The translations under genes and the position numbers were made by a program. A stretch of 64,000 bases of DNA from Sclerurus mexicanus. Taxonomy: Eukaryota; Chordata; Aves; Passeriformes; Furnariidae. Location of the stretch: NCBI GenBank assembly GCA_013396755.1, contig VWZF01005179.1, positions 248,001 to 312,000 of the forward strand, in the 5' to 3' direction. The notes under the pieces were generated by a model. That model had not been told where the DNA came from. It did not search any database and worked only from the letters and a program-made list of their open reading frames with translations. How positions within the stretch are numbered: the first letter of the stretch is position 1; the number at the start of each line of letters is the position of its first letter. Positions 1 to 10,172 of this stretch are shown one piece after another.

Positions 1-254
1 TGTGGTGCTCCAGTTCTCCTGCTCTTCCAAACGTGAGTGTTTATCCTTTCATTCAAATCGTTCCTTTGCCTGAGGGGGCTGGAAAAGGTGCGTGGGAAAG
101 CAGAGCTTTTGTTCCCTGCGGAGCTTTTGTGCTGCACAGACAGCTCGGGGTGTGGGCAGGGAGGGACTCCCTTTGTCCTGGGGTTGGGTTTCCCAGGAGG
201 ATCTTCAGGGAAGGTCATGGAGCGGCTTTGAGGTGGGGCTGGAGGGATGTTTTG
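1..254. other. Unique sequence, no feature seen
   Basis: GC-moderate sequence before duplication copy 1. Short open frames on the + strand (from 33, 37 and 92) have no recognisable domain and overlap one another, so I treat them as chance. Confidence 0.5.
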
Positions 255-665
255 GTGCCAGAGCTGCCCCTGGGCTTGCTGGGCTTCTCCAGGTTCTCCT
301 GGGTGTTGGACTGAACTCCAAACAGGGAAAAGAGGAAAATGCTGCTTGAAGGAGCTCTGGGTGTCTGGGATGAGCTTGGTCTGAGCTCCCTGAGGCTGAA
401 CCTCATGCAAGGGAAGTCTGTGAGGTTTGAGTAAGTTGTGACTTCCAGGAGTTGTGGGAGCTTTCCCAGGTGGTCAGAGCATCTGGAAAAGGTGGAATGT
501 GCTGGAGTTGTTCTGCTTTGGGTGTTGTTTGGGATTTTTTAACCTTTGAGTGCTGTGTGATAAACCAGAAGGGAACCTTCAAACAGGCATTTCAAACTGA
601 GAAAGGAAGGTGTTTCCTTTTAAAAATATCAATTTAAATGTTTTCTGAATGTTGTCAGGAATTCA
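255..665 (+). repeat. Direct duplication, copy 1 (non-CR1)
   Basis: This unique-looking segment of about 411 bp recurs at 2885-3299 in the same orientation. Shared landmarks in order are 'gtgccagagctgcccctggg', 'gttggactgaactccaaaca', 'gaggaaaatgctgcttgaag', 'ccttcaaacaggcatttcaa' and 'gtcaggaatt'. Copies differ by scattered substitutions and small indels: copy 1 has an extra 'tgctgggct' near its start and ends differently from copy 2 around 'aaaaatatcaatttaaatg'. It shows no CR1 features. It is either a local segmental duplication or two copies of an unrecognised interspersed repeat. Confidence 0.85.
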
Positions 666-1410
666 TAGACTATGTCAGGCTTTGGAATTTATTTTTAATT
701 TTTTCTGGAATAGAAGTTTTGTAGCTGGAAACCAGGTCTGGTGTGTCCTGGGTCCATGGAAAATGAGCTGCTCCCCAATCCTCCCTGGCAAACCTGTCCT
801 GTGCCAGGAATTCCTGCTTTTATGATGTGGCTGTGCACGTGGCACGAGCAGGGAGGCACCTGGTGGCATTTGGAGTGACCTGTTTTACCCGAGCAGGGCA
901 GTTGTGCCCCTGGTGTGTCCCTGGGTGAGGGCAGAGCCAGCTCAGGGTGCCAGCTGGGCGCTCTCCAGCCCCAGGGGCCTCTTGTGCTGCAGCACCAATG
1001 AACTGGGCAGCAGGTAATTGAGGGCACCTGGCTGTGGGGGCTGTGGAGATGGCTTGGACAGGGCTCTCAGGTGCCATTGGTGGCACTGTCCTGGGCAGGG
1101 CCAGCAGCTGGACTGTGATCCTTGGGGCTTCTTCCCACCTCAGGACATTCCATGAGTGGTTTGTGCCAGCAGAAAGCAGGACTGGGGTGATTTGTGAGTG
1201 TGAAGGAGCCCCTTCCACGCTCCGGGGTGGGATTGAATCTGGGCTGGTCTCAAAGCCTGCCTGGGCTGCTGGGGACACCCGGCCAGTGCCTGCTCTTCTC
1301 CAAGGGCAGAATTCCATCCCTCCAGGAGACAGCAGCACTCTGGGCTCAGCCAGGGTGAGGGGCTTTGTGCTGATCAGCTGGCAGAGCTCCATGGGAGGCA
1401 GAAGTTCTCC
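666..1410. other. Unique sequence, no feature seen
   Basis: No repeat or gene recognised. A 176-residue + strand frame (1034-1564) and a 209-residue - strand frame (820-1449) overlap across this stretch and run into the CR1 at 1411, which is typical of chance frames in GC-rich DNA. Confidence 0.5.
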
Positions 1411-1509
1411 CATGGCATGGTTTGGGCTGGAAGGGACCTCAAAGCCCATCTCAGCCCTGCCCTGTCTGGGCCACCTTGCCCTGGCCCGGGTTGCCCAGGG
1501 TGAACACCA
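1411..1509 (-). mobile_element. CR1 3' fragment (type A)
   Basis: Starts with the reverse-complemented CR1 end 'tggtttgggctggaaggg' and 'acctcaaagccca', then degrades. It stops at 'gttgcccagggtgaaca', a junction also seen in the fragment at 9717. Confidence 0.8.
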
Positions 1510-2143
1510 ACACGTTGGAGTCAGTTTAATTAATCTGTATGTTTTGCCTTCTAGGAAAGCTTAACTTTCCCTCAGGCACCAACCCCCCAGATTCTCTGCT
1601 GTGATTAATATTCTCCTAAAGAGAACATTCCTTGCCCACAGCTACTCGATAATCAAGTGGAAACTCAAACTCCAGGGGTTTCTAGAAGTGGAAAACCAAT
1701 ACCCTGCAACTCAAGTCCCCCGTGGAGAAATCCAGTGGGATTTCACTAATGGGCTTTCCCAGCCCCAGCTCTGGGCTGGGAGCCCCCTGAGAGCCCTTTC
1801 CTGGGGTGATGAGTCAGGAGAGGGGACTGGAGTTCCTGGGTAACTTTTAAGGATTCTGATGAGTTGGAGTGTTGCACAGACTGGTACCCACGGACAGGCC
1901 TTGGCAGGATGGGCTGGGCTGGGTGTCCCGGGTGGGAACACAGCAGGGCATGTTGGGCTGTGGTGGCTGCTGTTCCTGGAGATCTTCCCCTTCTGGCTGA
2001 TGGTGGTGAGAAGTCCTTGGAGCTGAGCTGGGAGTTCCTGGTCACTGTGGGATGGCAGCAGGGAGTGTTGCACTGGAGATGCAGGGGGTGGACCGATCCA
2101 AAGCTGGTCTTGTTCCCCAGCCTGGATGGTTCAAGGCAGGACA
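1510..2143. other. Unique sequence, no feature seen
   Basis: No repeat or gene recognised. Several short frames on both strands overlap one another and lack any domain signal. Confidence 0.5.
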
Positions 2144-2196
2144 TACTGGATGATCCCTGTGCGTCCTTTCAACTCAAGATATTCCCTGATCCCATG
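2144..2196 (+). mobile_element. CR1 tail remnant (type D)
   Basis: 'tggatgatccctgt..gtcc' then 'caactcaagatattccctga' matches the sense-strand end of a CR1 with the 'aactc.gaatatt' tail. Only about 50 bp is recognisable. Confidence 0.6.
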
Positions 2197-2884
2197 AATG
2201 CTTCCTAACATGGCCCTAATACAGATGTTTGTCACTCCCATGGCCAGATGTGCTCATAGCCCTGATCCCAGGGGATTTGGGAAGCAGGAGGTCAGGCTGT
2301 CAGTCTGCTCCTTGGTTTTGTGCCGTTCCCAGGAAGGGCAATGGGACCCTGGGGCTGCTCATAACATGGGCAAACCCCCCCAGGTGTTGTGTGTGCACAT
2401 TTGAGTTCTGGGCCAAGCTGGTCTGGCTTTCATAAAGCTGTAATGACTCACCAGTGGTTTTGCTTTTGCAAGGGCTGTTTTTCCTGCCTCACATCCTTCT
2501 GAAGGGGACTGTGCAGCACTTGGCTGCTTGGTCTGCAGTTATCAGCTTGGAGAGCACCAAATGGAGGGATATTCAATAGAGCAGGGGCTCTCTCTGAGTG
2601 CTGGGGTGGCACCAGCCCTTCTGAGCATGGCACAGTGTTCCTGGCTGCCCCTTTTGGGATTGGTGCCATGTCCCTCTCAGAAGGGCTGATGTAGACAGAG
2701 TGAAGGATCTGAGGGCTGTAAAATGGAGTTGGGTTTGTCACCTGCAGCACCATTGAAGTTGGAACCCACCACTGCCCTGGGCAGCTGTGTTGGGGCCAGA
2801 CAACTGATGTTTCCTTTCCTTTTTGCCCAGTTGGCCCAGTTTGATGTGCAGCACTAGTACTGGGTCATGGGAAACAGGTGTGTA
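2197..2884. other. Unique sequence, no feature seen
   Basis: Lies between a CR1 tail and duplication copy 2. No gene, RNA or known repeat recognised. Confidence 0.5.
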
Positions 2885-3299
2885 GTGCCAGAGCTGCCCC
2901 TGGGCTTCTCCAGGTTCTCCTGGGTGTTGGACTGAACTCCAAACAGGGAAAAGAGGAAAATGCTGCTTGAAGGAGCTCTGGGTGTCTGGGATGAGCCTGA
3001 GCTGAGCTCCCTGAGGTTGAACCTTGTGCAAGGGGGACCTGGGGGGGTTGAGTAAGTTATGACTTCCAAGAGTTGCAGGAGTTCTCCCGGGGGGTCACAG
3101 TGTCTGGAAAATGTGGGAATGTGCTGGCATTGTTTTGCTTTGGGTGCTGTTTGGGGTTTTTTACCTTTGAGTGCTGCATGATAAAGCGGAAGGAAACCTT
3201 CAAACAGGCATTTCAAACTGAGAAATGGAGCTGTTTCACTTAAAAAATGTCAAAATATTCCAATGTTTTCTAGTTACTCAAAAAAGCTGTCAGGAATTT
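2885..3299 (+). repeat. Direct duplication, copy 2 (non-CR1)
   Basis: Second copy of the segment at 255-665, about 2.63 kb downstream. It aligns from 'gtgccagagctgcccctggg' to 'gtcaggaattta' with roughly 85-90% identity by eye. A CR1 (3321-3588) starts about 20 bp after its right edge and is absent beside copy 1. Confidence 0.85.
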
Positions 3300-3320
3300 A
3301 CCCGTGTGTGCTGTGCAGTG

Positions 3321-3588
3321 CTGGGACAAGGGGAAATGGCTTCCCACTGGAAAAGAGGAGATTTGTGTGGGATATTGGGAAGGAATTGCTGGCTGGGAGG
3401 GTGGGCAGGCCCTGGCACAGGGTGCCCAGAGAAGCTGTGGCTGCCCCTGGATCCCTGGCAGTGTCCAAGGCCAGGTTGGACGGGGCTTGGAGCACCCTGG
3501 GCTGGTGGGAGGTGTCCCTGCCCATGGCAGGGGGTGGGATGGGATGATCCTGAAGGTCCTTCCAACCCAAACCTATTCTATGGTATTC
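3321..3588 (+). mobile_element. CR1 5'-truncated copy (type A)
   Basis: Begins in the 'gggaaatggcttcccactgg' portion of the element and runs through 'ccaaggccaggttggacggg' and 'gtgtccctgcccatggcagg' to the tail 'ccaacccaaacctattctat'. It carries the 'ggcagtgtcc' form of the diagnostic site. Confidence 0.95.
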
Positions 3589-3822
3589 AGGACCTTTTCC
3601 ATGTGAGCTGTGCTGGAGTTTTAACCTCAGCAGCCTGTGGAGTTTGCTGCCTGTCTGAGCACCAGCACAGCCTGCAGGGAGCTTGGCTGCTGCTCCCAAG
3701 CTGGGATGTGCAATATTCCCAAAGGATCCAAGTTCTTACATTGCTGGGAGGTGCTCACGGGTGCCTGCTGTGTTAGAAGAGTTTCTAGTTGTAATTCATT
3801 GGAGATCCTACCTGAAAGGTTG
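3589..3822. other. Spacer between two CR1 copies
   Basis: Non-repeat sequence; nothing recognised. Confidence 0.5.
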
Positions 3823-4112
3823 TGGTGAGGTGGGATTTGGTCTCTTCCCCCAGGGAACAGGGGACAGGAGAAGAGGAAATGGCCTCAAGTTGTGCCAGGA
3901 GATGTTCGGGTTGTATACTGGTAACATTTCCTCCTGGGAAGGTCTGTCCAGCCCTGGCACAGCTGCCCAGGGCAGGGGTGGATCCCCATCCCTGAGGGAT
4001 TTCAAAGCCCTGTGGATGTGGCACGTGGGGACATGGTGGCCCTTGCTGGGGGAATGGTTGGACTTGATGATCTCAAGGGCTTCTCCAAGGTAAACAATGC
4101 CATGATTCCAGG
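3823..4112 (+). mobile_element. CR1 copy (type C)
   Basis: Starts at the typical 'ggtctcttcccccagggaac' segment, continues through 'gaaatggcctcaagttgtgc' and 'ctgtggatgtggcac', and ends 'atggttggacttgatgatct..catgattcca'. It is the most complete type C copy in the window. Confidence 0.92.
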
Positions 4113-5327
4113 TAGGAACAAAAATGCGAGGTGGAATTAAAATCCCCTCAGGGTTGATTTTTCTCCATTAAGGTTTCAAGTTTCCAGCTGCTCATTTAGG
4201 GCAGGAAATGCATTTTACCACTTCAGAGTTGTGTCATTACCTCCGTAATTACAAGGTTGTGTTATTTCACATTAAAATGGTCATCAAACTTCCCTGTAGC
4301 GCAGGGGGCTCGGAGCAAAACTCTGCCAGGCTGCATGGACCTCGAATGGATCAGCTGGAATAAACTCATTTTGGCTGCGCATGGGTCCAGATTTGCTTTG
4401 GAGGTGTCTGATCTCGGATATCCCAAGGGCAAAAGGAAATGTGAGGTTCCTGGGTTGTTAAAGCCCTCAAGGTCTGGGTGGTTTCCCGCTTTTTGGAGGG
4501 TGTGATGAGGGTCAGTGAGGGAGTATTTAGGGTGGGGAGGGCCAAGGAAGCAAATAAGGAGCTCAAAATTGAAGTTTTTCCTTTTTTCTTTTATTTTTTT
4601 GAGACAGATTCCCGTGGCCTGCAAAGCTGGTGCTGTGTTTGTGCATCACCTGTCGCAGCGGGATCACAGCTCCTGGCAGAGCTTCCAAGGATTTATTGTG
4701 GTGTAAATAATAATAATTAGCGAGTCCTCATGAAGCTGTCATGGTAGTGTTTAGTTTAAGGGGGAGCAAATAGCCCAACAAAAGGAGCAGGATTATTAAT
4801 TACTGTAAGAAGTATTAAAGGATCATTTGGCTTTCACAAAGGCATGGAAAATGGAGATCTGATATCAGGAGCCTGTTTTAGTGCGGATTCCGTGAGCTTT
4901 TCCCTGTGGAGCTGCAGAGAAGGACAGGGATGGAGCGAGCAGGGTGAGCTCTGAGCTGCTGCCTCACTTCAGGGAAATTTCTAGAAGGTCCTTTGGAACA
5001 TTTTCCGCTTTTATTCTCTTTAAGAAAGCAGAGAAATGGAGAATTCAAAGGAATATCCAGCAGCTCTGCAGGGCTTGTCAGCTTGTTGCCTTTTTAAGTA
5101 GGAAGGTGAAAATGAGGTTTCTGAGCAAACGAAGTGGGAATCAAAGGATGGTGCTGGATTTCTGAATTTTCTTGGAATATCTTAAGTGCATCAAAGAAAT
5201 ACAAAAAAACCCCTTCCCAAACTTGAGCAGGGTGAGAAGGGGGGAATGAGAGAGCAGTCTGGGCATCTCATTTGGGTTGGGGTGCTCTAATTATCTTATT
5301 GAAAGACTTTCTCATGCTCTTAATCCC
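4113..5327. other. CR1-free stretch, AT-rich in 4560-4860
   Basis: No gene seen. A homopolymer-rich part near 4570-4600 is followed by an AT-rich block (about 4690-4860) with 'taaataataataattagc' and 'ggattattaattactgtaag', which looks like possible conserved noncoding DNA. That is inference only. Confidence 0.4.
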
Positions 5328-5434
5328 TGACTGGTTTGGGTTGGAAGGGACCTTAAATATCAATTTATTCCACCTTATGCCATGGGCAGGGACACCTTCC
5401 ACTAGCCCAGGTTGCTCCTGGCCTTGAACACTTC
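5328..5434 (-). mobile_element. CR1 3' fragment (type A-like)
   Basis: 'ctggtttgggttggaaggga' and 'gccatgggcagggacacctt' are the reverse complement of the CR1 3' end. A short internal deletion follows 'aggttgctcc', before 'tggccttgaacacttc'. Confidence 0.88.
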
Positions 5435-5585
5435 TCTTTTAGGGGAAAAACCTGTTCTTGCCACGTGCTGATGTTGGAATTCAACAGAATCCACTCTCCT
5501 TTGCCTGGGGAAAGAAACCTCTTTGAGCTTTCCATCATCTGAGCACCTCTGTCACGTTCTGTGTGTGACTGCAACAGTCTGGTGC

Positions 5586-5653
5586 CCCAGTGATAGAAAA
5601 ATGGCATAAATTGGTGCAGCCCAGTGATGGAAAAATGTCCTAAATTGGTGCAG
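5586..5653 (+). repeat. 34-bp tandem duplication (2 copies)
   Basis: Two adjacent 34-bp units (5586-5619, 5620-5653), each starting 'cccagtgat' and ending 'taaattggtgcag'. They differ at three positions. Confidence 0.9.
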
Positions 5654-6418
5654 CCTGGTCAGGGCATTGTGTAGGATGAGGGACAACAGCCCGGGAACGG
5701 CAACACTTCATCTTGTAGGCATTTGTGGAGTTATGAAGTGCTGAAACACAGAGAAGCTGAGGAATATAGCTGTTCCATTGCCTGCTCCGAGGGCTTGTGG
5801 GGTGTGTTCTTTGGGATGAGTACGTGATAGCTCCTTCCTGATCCCTCCAATAGTGGGAGTTCAAATAAGTCTAGGAATGTGTTCAGAAAGTAATTGTCTT
5901 TAGGGTCTGCTTGTGTGCTTTCATTGCAAGATGAATCTCCAAGTCCCTCTCCTGTCCTTGGTACCTGAGCAGGTTTTGCTGAGTTCCAGCTCCCTTGGAG
6001 GGTTTCAGGACTGTTGAGTGAGTCGTTTTGCTCCTCTGCCTGGCACAGACTTGAGTCCCATGTACAGCCAAACCATCCCCCAGACATCTCAGCCCTGCAG
6101 GAAGCAGCTCTGCCTCAGCAAAAGCTGGGGTAGAAAAACAACTCTTGGAAGTCTGACGTGGTTTGGATTGTTTCTTTTGATGGGTTTTTTTTGGGGAAAT
6201 GGAGAACTGGAGGAGTGTGGGAAGACAGAGCAGCTGCATTTGGGCAAAACTGGTCTGAAATGGGCAGAGTTACTCACTCTGAGGTGTCTCAGGTGCAACA
6301 GGGAGTTTTTGCCCCAAAATCTATGGAAAAAAGGGGTTTAACATGTTCTCTCATATACCAGATACCTTTTATTTTCATACATGGGGGGTAAGTCAGTCTC
6401 GACAAGTCTTATTTTAAG
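5654..6418. other. Unique sequence, no feature seen
   Basis: Overlapping 107- to 118-residue frames exist on both strands around 5731-6341 but carry no recognisable domain. No RNA gene seen. Confidence 0.5.
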
Positions 6419-6600
6419 CCTCTGGCAGTGGGAAGCCATTCCCTGTGTCCTGTCCCTCCATGCCTTGTCCCCAGTCCCTCTCCAGCTCTCCTGGAGCCCC
6501 TTTAGGCTCTGCAAGGGGCTCTCAGGTGTCCCTGGAGCCTTCTCTGCTCCAGGTGAGCCCCCCAGCTCTCCCAGCCTGGCTCCAGCCCTCAGAGCAGTGC
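6419..6600 (-). mobile_element. CR1 internal fragment lacking its 3' end (type A)
   Basis: Runs from 'tggcagtgggaagccattcc' through 'gtcccctccagctctcctgg'-like sequence to 'agctctcccagcctggctcc', reverse-complemented. The CR1 3' end is missing on the left, where it should be. The missing part lies to the right at 6967-7163. Confidence 0.9.
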
Positions 6601-6966
6601 CTGTGTTTGGGTTTTAACGCTGCTGTGGCCAAGTGATTTATGGGTGTGCTCTTGTAGGAAAGTGAGGCTTACTCATCCATCCCATCTCTGTGTCTGTTCC
6701 TCACTGCTGGCTCTCAGAGCTCTTGCTCATCTGAGTGTGTCTTCCAAGGGCAGGGAACCTGAAATGTCCCACCCTGTGCCCTCATTCCTGGATGTGTGGC
6801 TGGTTCAACTCCTGCTGCTGTGGATTGCTTTTTAAAACCAAACCCCCGACAATTTCCATGTCATTGTGCTGAGAAATGGGTTCATGGGAGCTCTGGGAGA
6901 AGGCACTCAATGTTTGGCTGTTACAGTGATTCTACTTATTTCTGCTCTTAGTAAAAGCTGTATTTA
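6601..6966. other. Spacer between two CR1 halves
   Basis: Non-CR1 sequence of about 370 bp; no gene or repeat recognised. Confidence 0.5.
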
Positions 6967-7163
6967 TAGAATCCCATGCTAGTTTGGGTTGGAGGGACCT
7001 CAAAGCCCACCCAGTACCACCCCCTGCCATGGGCAGGGACACCTCCCACCAGCCCAGGGTGCTCCAAGCCCCGTCCAACCTGGCCTTGGACACTCCCAGG
7101 GATCCAGGGGCAGCCACAGCTTCTCTGGGCACCCTGTGCCAGGGCCTGCCCACCCTCCCAGGG
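6967..7163 (-). mobile_element. CR1 3' end fragment (type A)
   Basis: Starts at the 3' tail 'agaatcccatgctagtttgg' and stops at 'tgcccaccctccca'. It carries the 'cactcccaggg' variant. Together with 6419-6600 it would make most of one copy, but in swapped order. Confidence 0.93.
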
Positions 7164-7339
7164 AGAATCCCAAAGGACTTTTGACTAAGAACAGCTGATT
7201 ATTGATACTGCACTAAACCCAAGTGTTTCCAGCAGTTTCTGTGCTTCAGTGTTGCTGGGGTGGGTCTCCTGTTGGAGGCAAAGGCATGTTGGGAGTTCCT
7301 TGTGGCTCAGCTGTGTTTGCATCACGGGAGGTTTCTGGT

Positions 7340-7557
7340 GGATATTAGGAAAAAAACCCTCCATGGAAAGGGCTGTGCAGCCCTGGCACAGCTGCCCAGG
7401 GTAGGGGTGGATCCACATCCCTGCGGGGATTTGTGGCACATCCATTTGTGGATGTGGCACTTGGGGACAGGGATCAGTGGTGGCCCTGGCGGTGCTGGGG
7501 GATGGTTGGATTCTGCTCTTGGAGGGCTTTTCCAACCCAAATGATTGTGTGATTATT
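7340..7557 (+). mobile_element. CR1 copy (type C)
   Basis: 'ggatattagg' leads into 'ggcacagctgcccagggtag', 'gtggatgtggcacttgggga' and 'gagggcttttccaacccaaa', with the tail 'tgattgtgtgattat'. A short insertion near 7430-7450 repeats 'gtggcacatccatttgtgga'-like sequence. Confidence 0.92.
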
Positions 7558-8659
7558 ACCCTGATAGGCAGCAAATGTGCCTGCACTGTCTCATCCCGTC
7601 CTTTCTGGCCTCTTGGGAGAGATTGGGGCATCCTGGTGTGCAGGATGAGGCAAAGCACCGGTGTGAGAACACGGAGGGTGTTCCCTGCCTCTGGCAAACA
7701 CTCAGAGGTTTGCAGGAGGGCAGTGGGGAGGGCTCTGCGTCTCTCAGGGCTGTTGTTCATCAGGGCTGGGGCAGCGAGGAGGCTCTGGCAGGATCCGTGC
7801 CAGCTGTGCACGTGGCATTGGGATGAGGCACAGGGGTAGGATGGGTCCAGAGCTGTGTCCTGCAGGGAGCTGGCAGAGCAGGGCACCCAGGAGAGAGCGT
7901 TTTTCCTTGAGGAGCTGTGCTCCAGGCTTTTCTTGGCTGGCTCAACACCCCCACACCTGTGCCCTGCTCAGATCATTTACCTGGCTCACCTGTGAATTCC
8001 CAGCAGAGGTTTGTGCTGTGTTATTTTGGGCATTTCTCACACTTCAACCTGGCTTTACCTCAAGACAAGCATCCACTCAGCCCCAGTGCTCGTCCATGCC
8101 ACCCCTGTGTCCCTGTCCCTTGCAGCAGTGCCCTGTAATTCCAAGGCTGACTTTGGGATGAGCCTGTCCCTGCTCCAAGGTAACCCAGGGGTTGAAGCAC
8201 TTGAGCTGTTTCCTTGAAGAGCAGAGTCCCTGCTGCCTGTGGGTGACTTGAGAGCCACGTTCCAGATGCAAAGTGAAGTGGCCAAATGTCCAGAGGGCCC
8301 CGGTTGTGGCCCATTGTGTCTGTTCATAGTGTCTTGTGTGGGTCTTGTTCCTGTTCCTTTGGAGACACGTTCATTTGATGTGGGCTGCACTTTTTAAACC
8401 CAGTAGAGCCCCAGTTGCACCATAATTACCAGTTGATATTCCAACATGCAGTAGGCCCAGCTATTCTAGGGAGGCAGGGACCGCAGGAATGAAGTTCCTT
8501 CTCCTCTCTGCATCCCTCTAGGGCTGGTACCTGAACCTGCTTTCCCATCACTGGGCTGATGGAGTTCCTGTTCCTCCCGTGCCTGAATCTTCACATAGTG
8601 AAAAATTATGGGGGGAAAAAATAGAGCATGTTTTTAAACTTGTGTGAAATTTGTGGTAG
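7558..8659. other. CR1-free unique sequence
   Basis: No gene, RNA or repeat recognised. A 233-residue - strand frame (7185-7886) reads through the CR1 at 7340 and is not credible as a gene. Confidence 0.5.
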
Positions 8660-8874
8660 AATCAACCCCCAAAACATCAGACTGACCCCAAGGGCCCTGC
8701 GGAGCGCACCGAGAGCAGAGCCCTGTGCTGGGACACGGAGAAGGGATTCACCTGGAGGGAGCTGCTGGCCAAGGTGCTGAATGAGTTGTCCCCGCCTGTC
8801 CGAGCTGCGAGCCGAGTTTGTCACCTCTGGCTCTCCATCTGCTGCTCCGAGGCAGCCGGAGGGAGTTTGGGAAG
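8660..8874 (+). other. Possible coding exon, unidentified
   Basis: A frame opens after the stop at 8657-8659 and stays open to the stop at 8876-8878. It encodes about 72 residues including 'DTEKGFTWRELLAKVLNEL', which could form an amphipathic helix. The frame is GC-rich at third codon positions over 8690-8870. A good splice-donor-like site, 'gaag|gtgagg', falls at 8874/8875. Against it: there is no in-frame ATG, no clear pyrimidine tract before the 'cag' at 8678-8680, and I do not recognise the peptide. It could be a chance GC-rich patch. Confidence 0.15.
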
Positions 8875-9404
8875 GTGAGGGATGTGCCCTGGGTCCCGCA
8901 GCCGTGTCCCATCACTTCCAGCAGCAGCTGCCCGTGGCCAGGGCAATTCCTGCTCTCCCGCTTGTCATCCACAGGGTTATAATTTCTGCCAGCGTGTCCC
9001 AGTACATACGAGAGTGTTGCAAATGCCTTGGGGTGGGATGCTGTGGCCTTTTTTCCTGGTGTATCCTTGTGGATCTCTGGAGCAGGGCGAGCTCCACATG
9101 GGACCCTTTTGTATGTAGATACTCTTATTTGCTAACAGGATTTAGGCTCAGTCTAACTAAGCTGAACGCTCGCCCAAGGGTAAAGCAGCCTTTTATACCT
9201 TGCAAAAGCTGTACATCAAAGGAAGCCCGAGCAGGTGGAGGCTTTACATGCCCTGGCAATGCAGAGCACTGCAGAAATCACATGTAGCCCTGAGGTGGCA
9301 CCAGGTTCTTGAAAGGCTTCACTTAATCACTGGAAAAGGTGGTGTGCTTTTGTCAGAGCAAGGCAGTGAGGGGAGGAGAGAGTGGGATGAGGAGGAGTTC
9401 TGCC
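8875..9404. other. Unique sequence, no feature seen
   Basis: A 168-residue + strand frame (8781-9287) covers part of this stretch with no recognisable domain. I see no RNA gene or repeat. Confidence 0.45.
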
Positions 9405-9690
9405 CCCAGCCCTGGGAACAGCACAGGGAGGGCATGGAGCTGCTGGAGAGTCCAGAGGTCACCAGGATGGGCAGAGGATGGAGCAGCTCTGCTGGCAGGA
9501 AAGGCTGGAGAGTTGGGATTGTCCAGCCTGGAGGAGAGAAGCTTTGGGGTGACCTCACTGTGGCCTTCCAGGACCTGAAGGAACTGCAAGAAAGATGGGA
9601 AAAGACTGATTCCAAGGGATGGAAGTACAGGACAAGGGGGAATGGCTTCCCACTGCCAGAGGGTCAAGGATACATTAGGTATTAGGGGTG
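9405..9690 (+). mobile_element. CR1 internal fragment lacking its 3' end (type A)
   Basis: 'agcacagggagggcatggag' and 'ctgctggagagtccagaggt' match the upstream part of CR1 ORF2, followed by 'gtccagcctggaggagagaa' and 'aatggcttcccactgccaga'. It decays near 'ggatacattaggtattagg' and has no 3' tail. Confidence 0.88.
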
Positions 9691-9716
9691 TTAGGTCCTC
9701 TCCAAAAATCCTAGGA

Positions 9717-9818
9717 TCTCAGACTGGTTTGGGTTGGAAAGGACCTTAAGTCTTATCTCACTCCACCCCCTGCCATGGTCAGGGACACCTCCCACCAGCC
9801 CAGGTTGCTCAGGGTGAA
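9717..9818 (-). mobile_element. CR1 3' fragment (type A)
   Basis: 'gactggtttgggttggaaag' then 'cagggacacctcccaccagc', ending at 'gttgctcagggtgaaca'. It is inverted relative to the 3'-less copy just to its left. Confidence 0.9.
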
Positions 9819-10014
9819 CAAGTCATCACGTAAATAGGAGAAATGTGAACATGTATAAGTGTATCTATATGCTGTGGATGTCAAACTGCTGTATATCTAT
9901 AGGACTATAGTGTTGAATGTTGGTTTGGAGAAGGTGCATCAGGAGATTGGATCATGGCCCCATCTGGGCACCAGGGGAAGCTCATGAAGGCTGAGCCTGG
10001 GGCAACAGCTTCTT

Positions 10015-10172
10015 TGGGGGCTGCCCAGGGCACGGGTGGCTCCCCATCCCTGTAGGGATTGAAAAGCCCTGTGGATGTGGCACTTGGGGACACGGGTCAG
10101 TGGTGGCCTTGGCAGTGCTGGGGATGGTTGGGTTTGATCTTAGAGGGCTTTTCCAACTGAAATGATTCCAGG
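10015..10172 (+). mobile_element. CR1 3' fragment (type C)
   Basis: 'ggggctgcccagggcacggg', 'gtggatgtggcacttgggga' and 'cagtggtggccttggcagtg' precede the tail 'gggcttttccaactgaaatg'. Confidence 0.92.
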
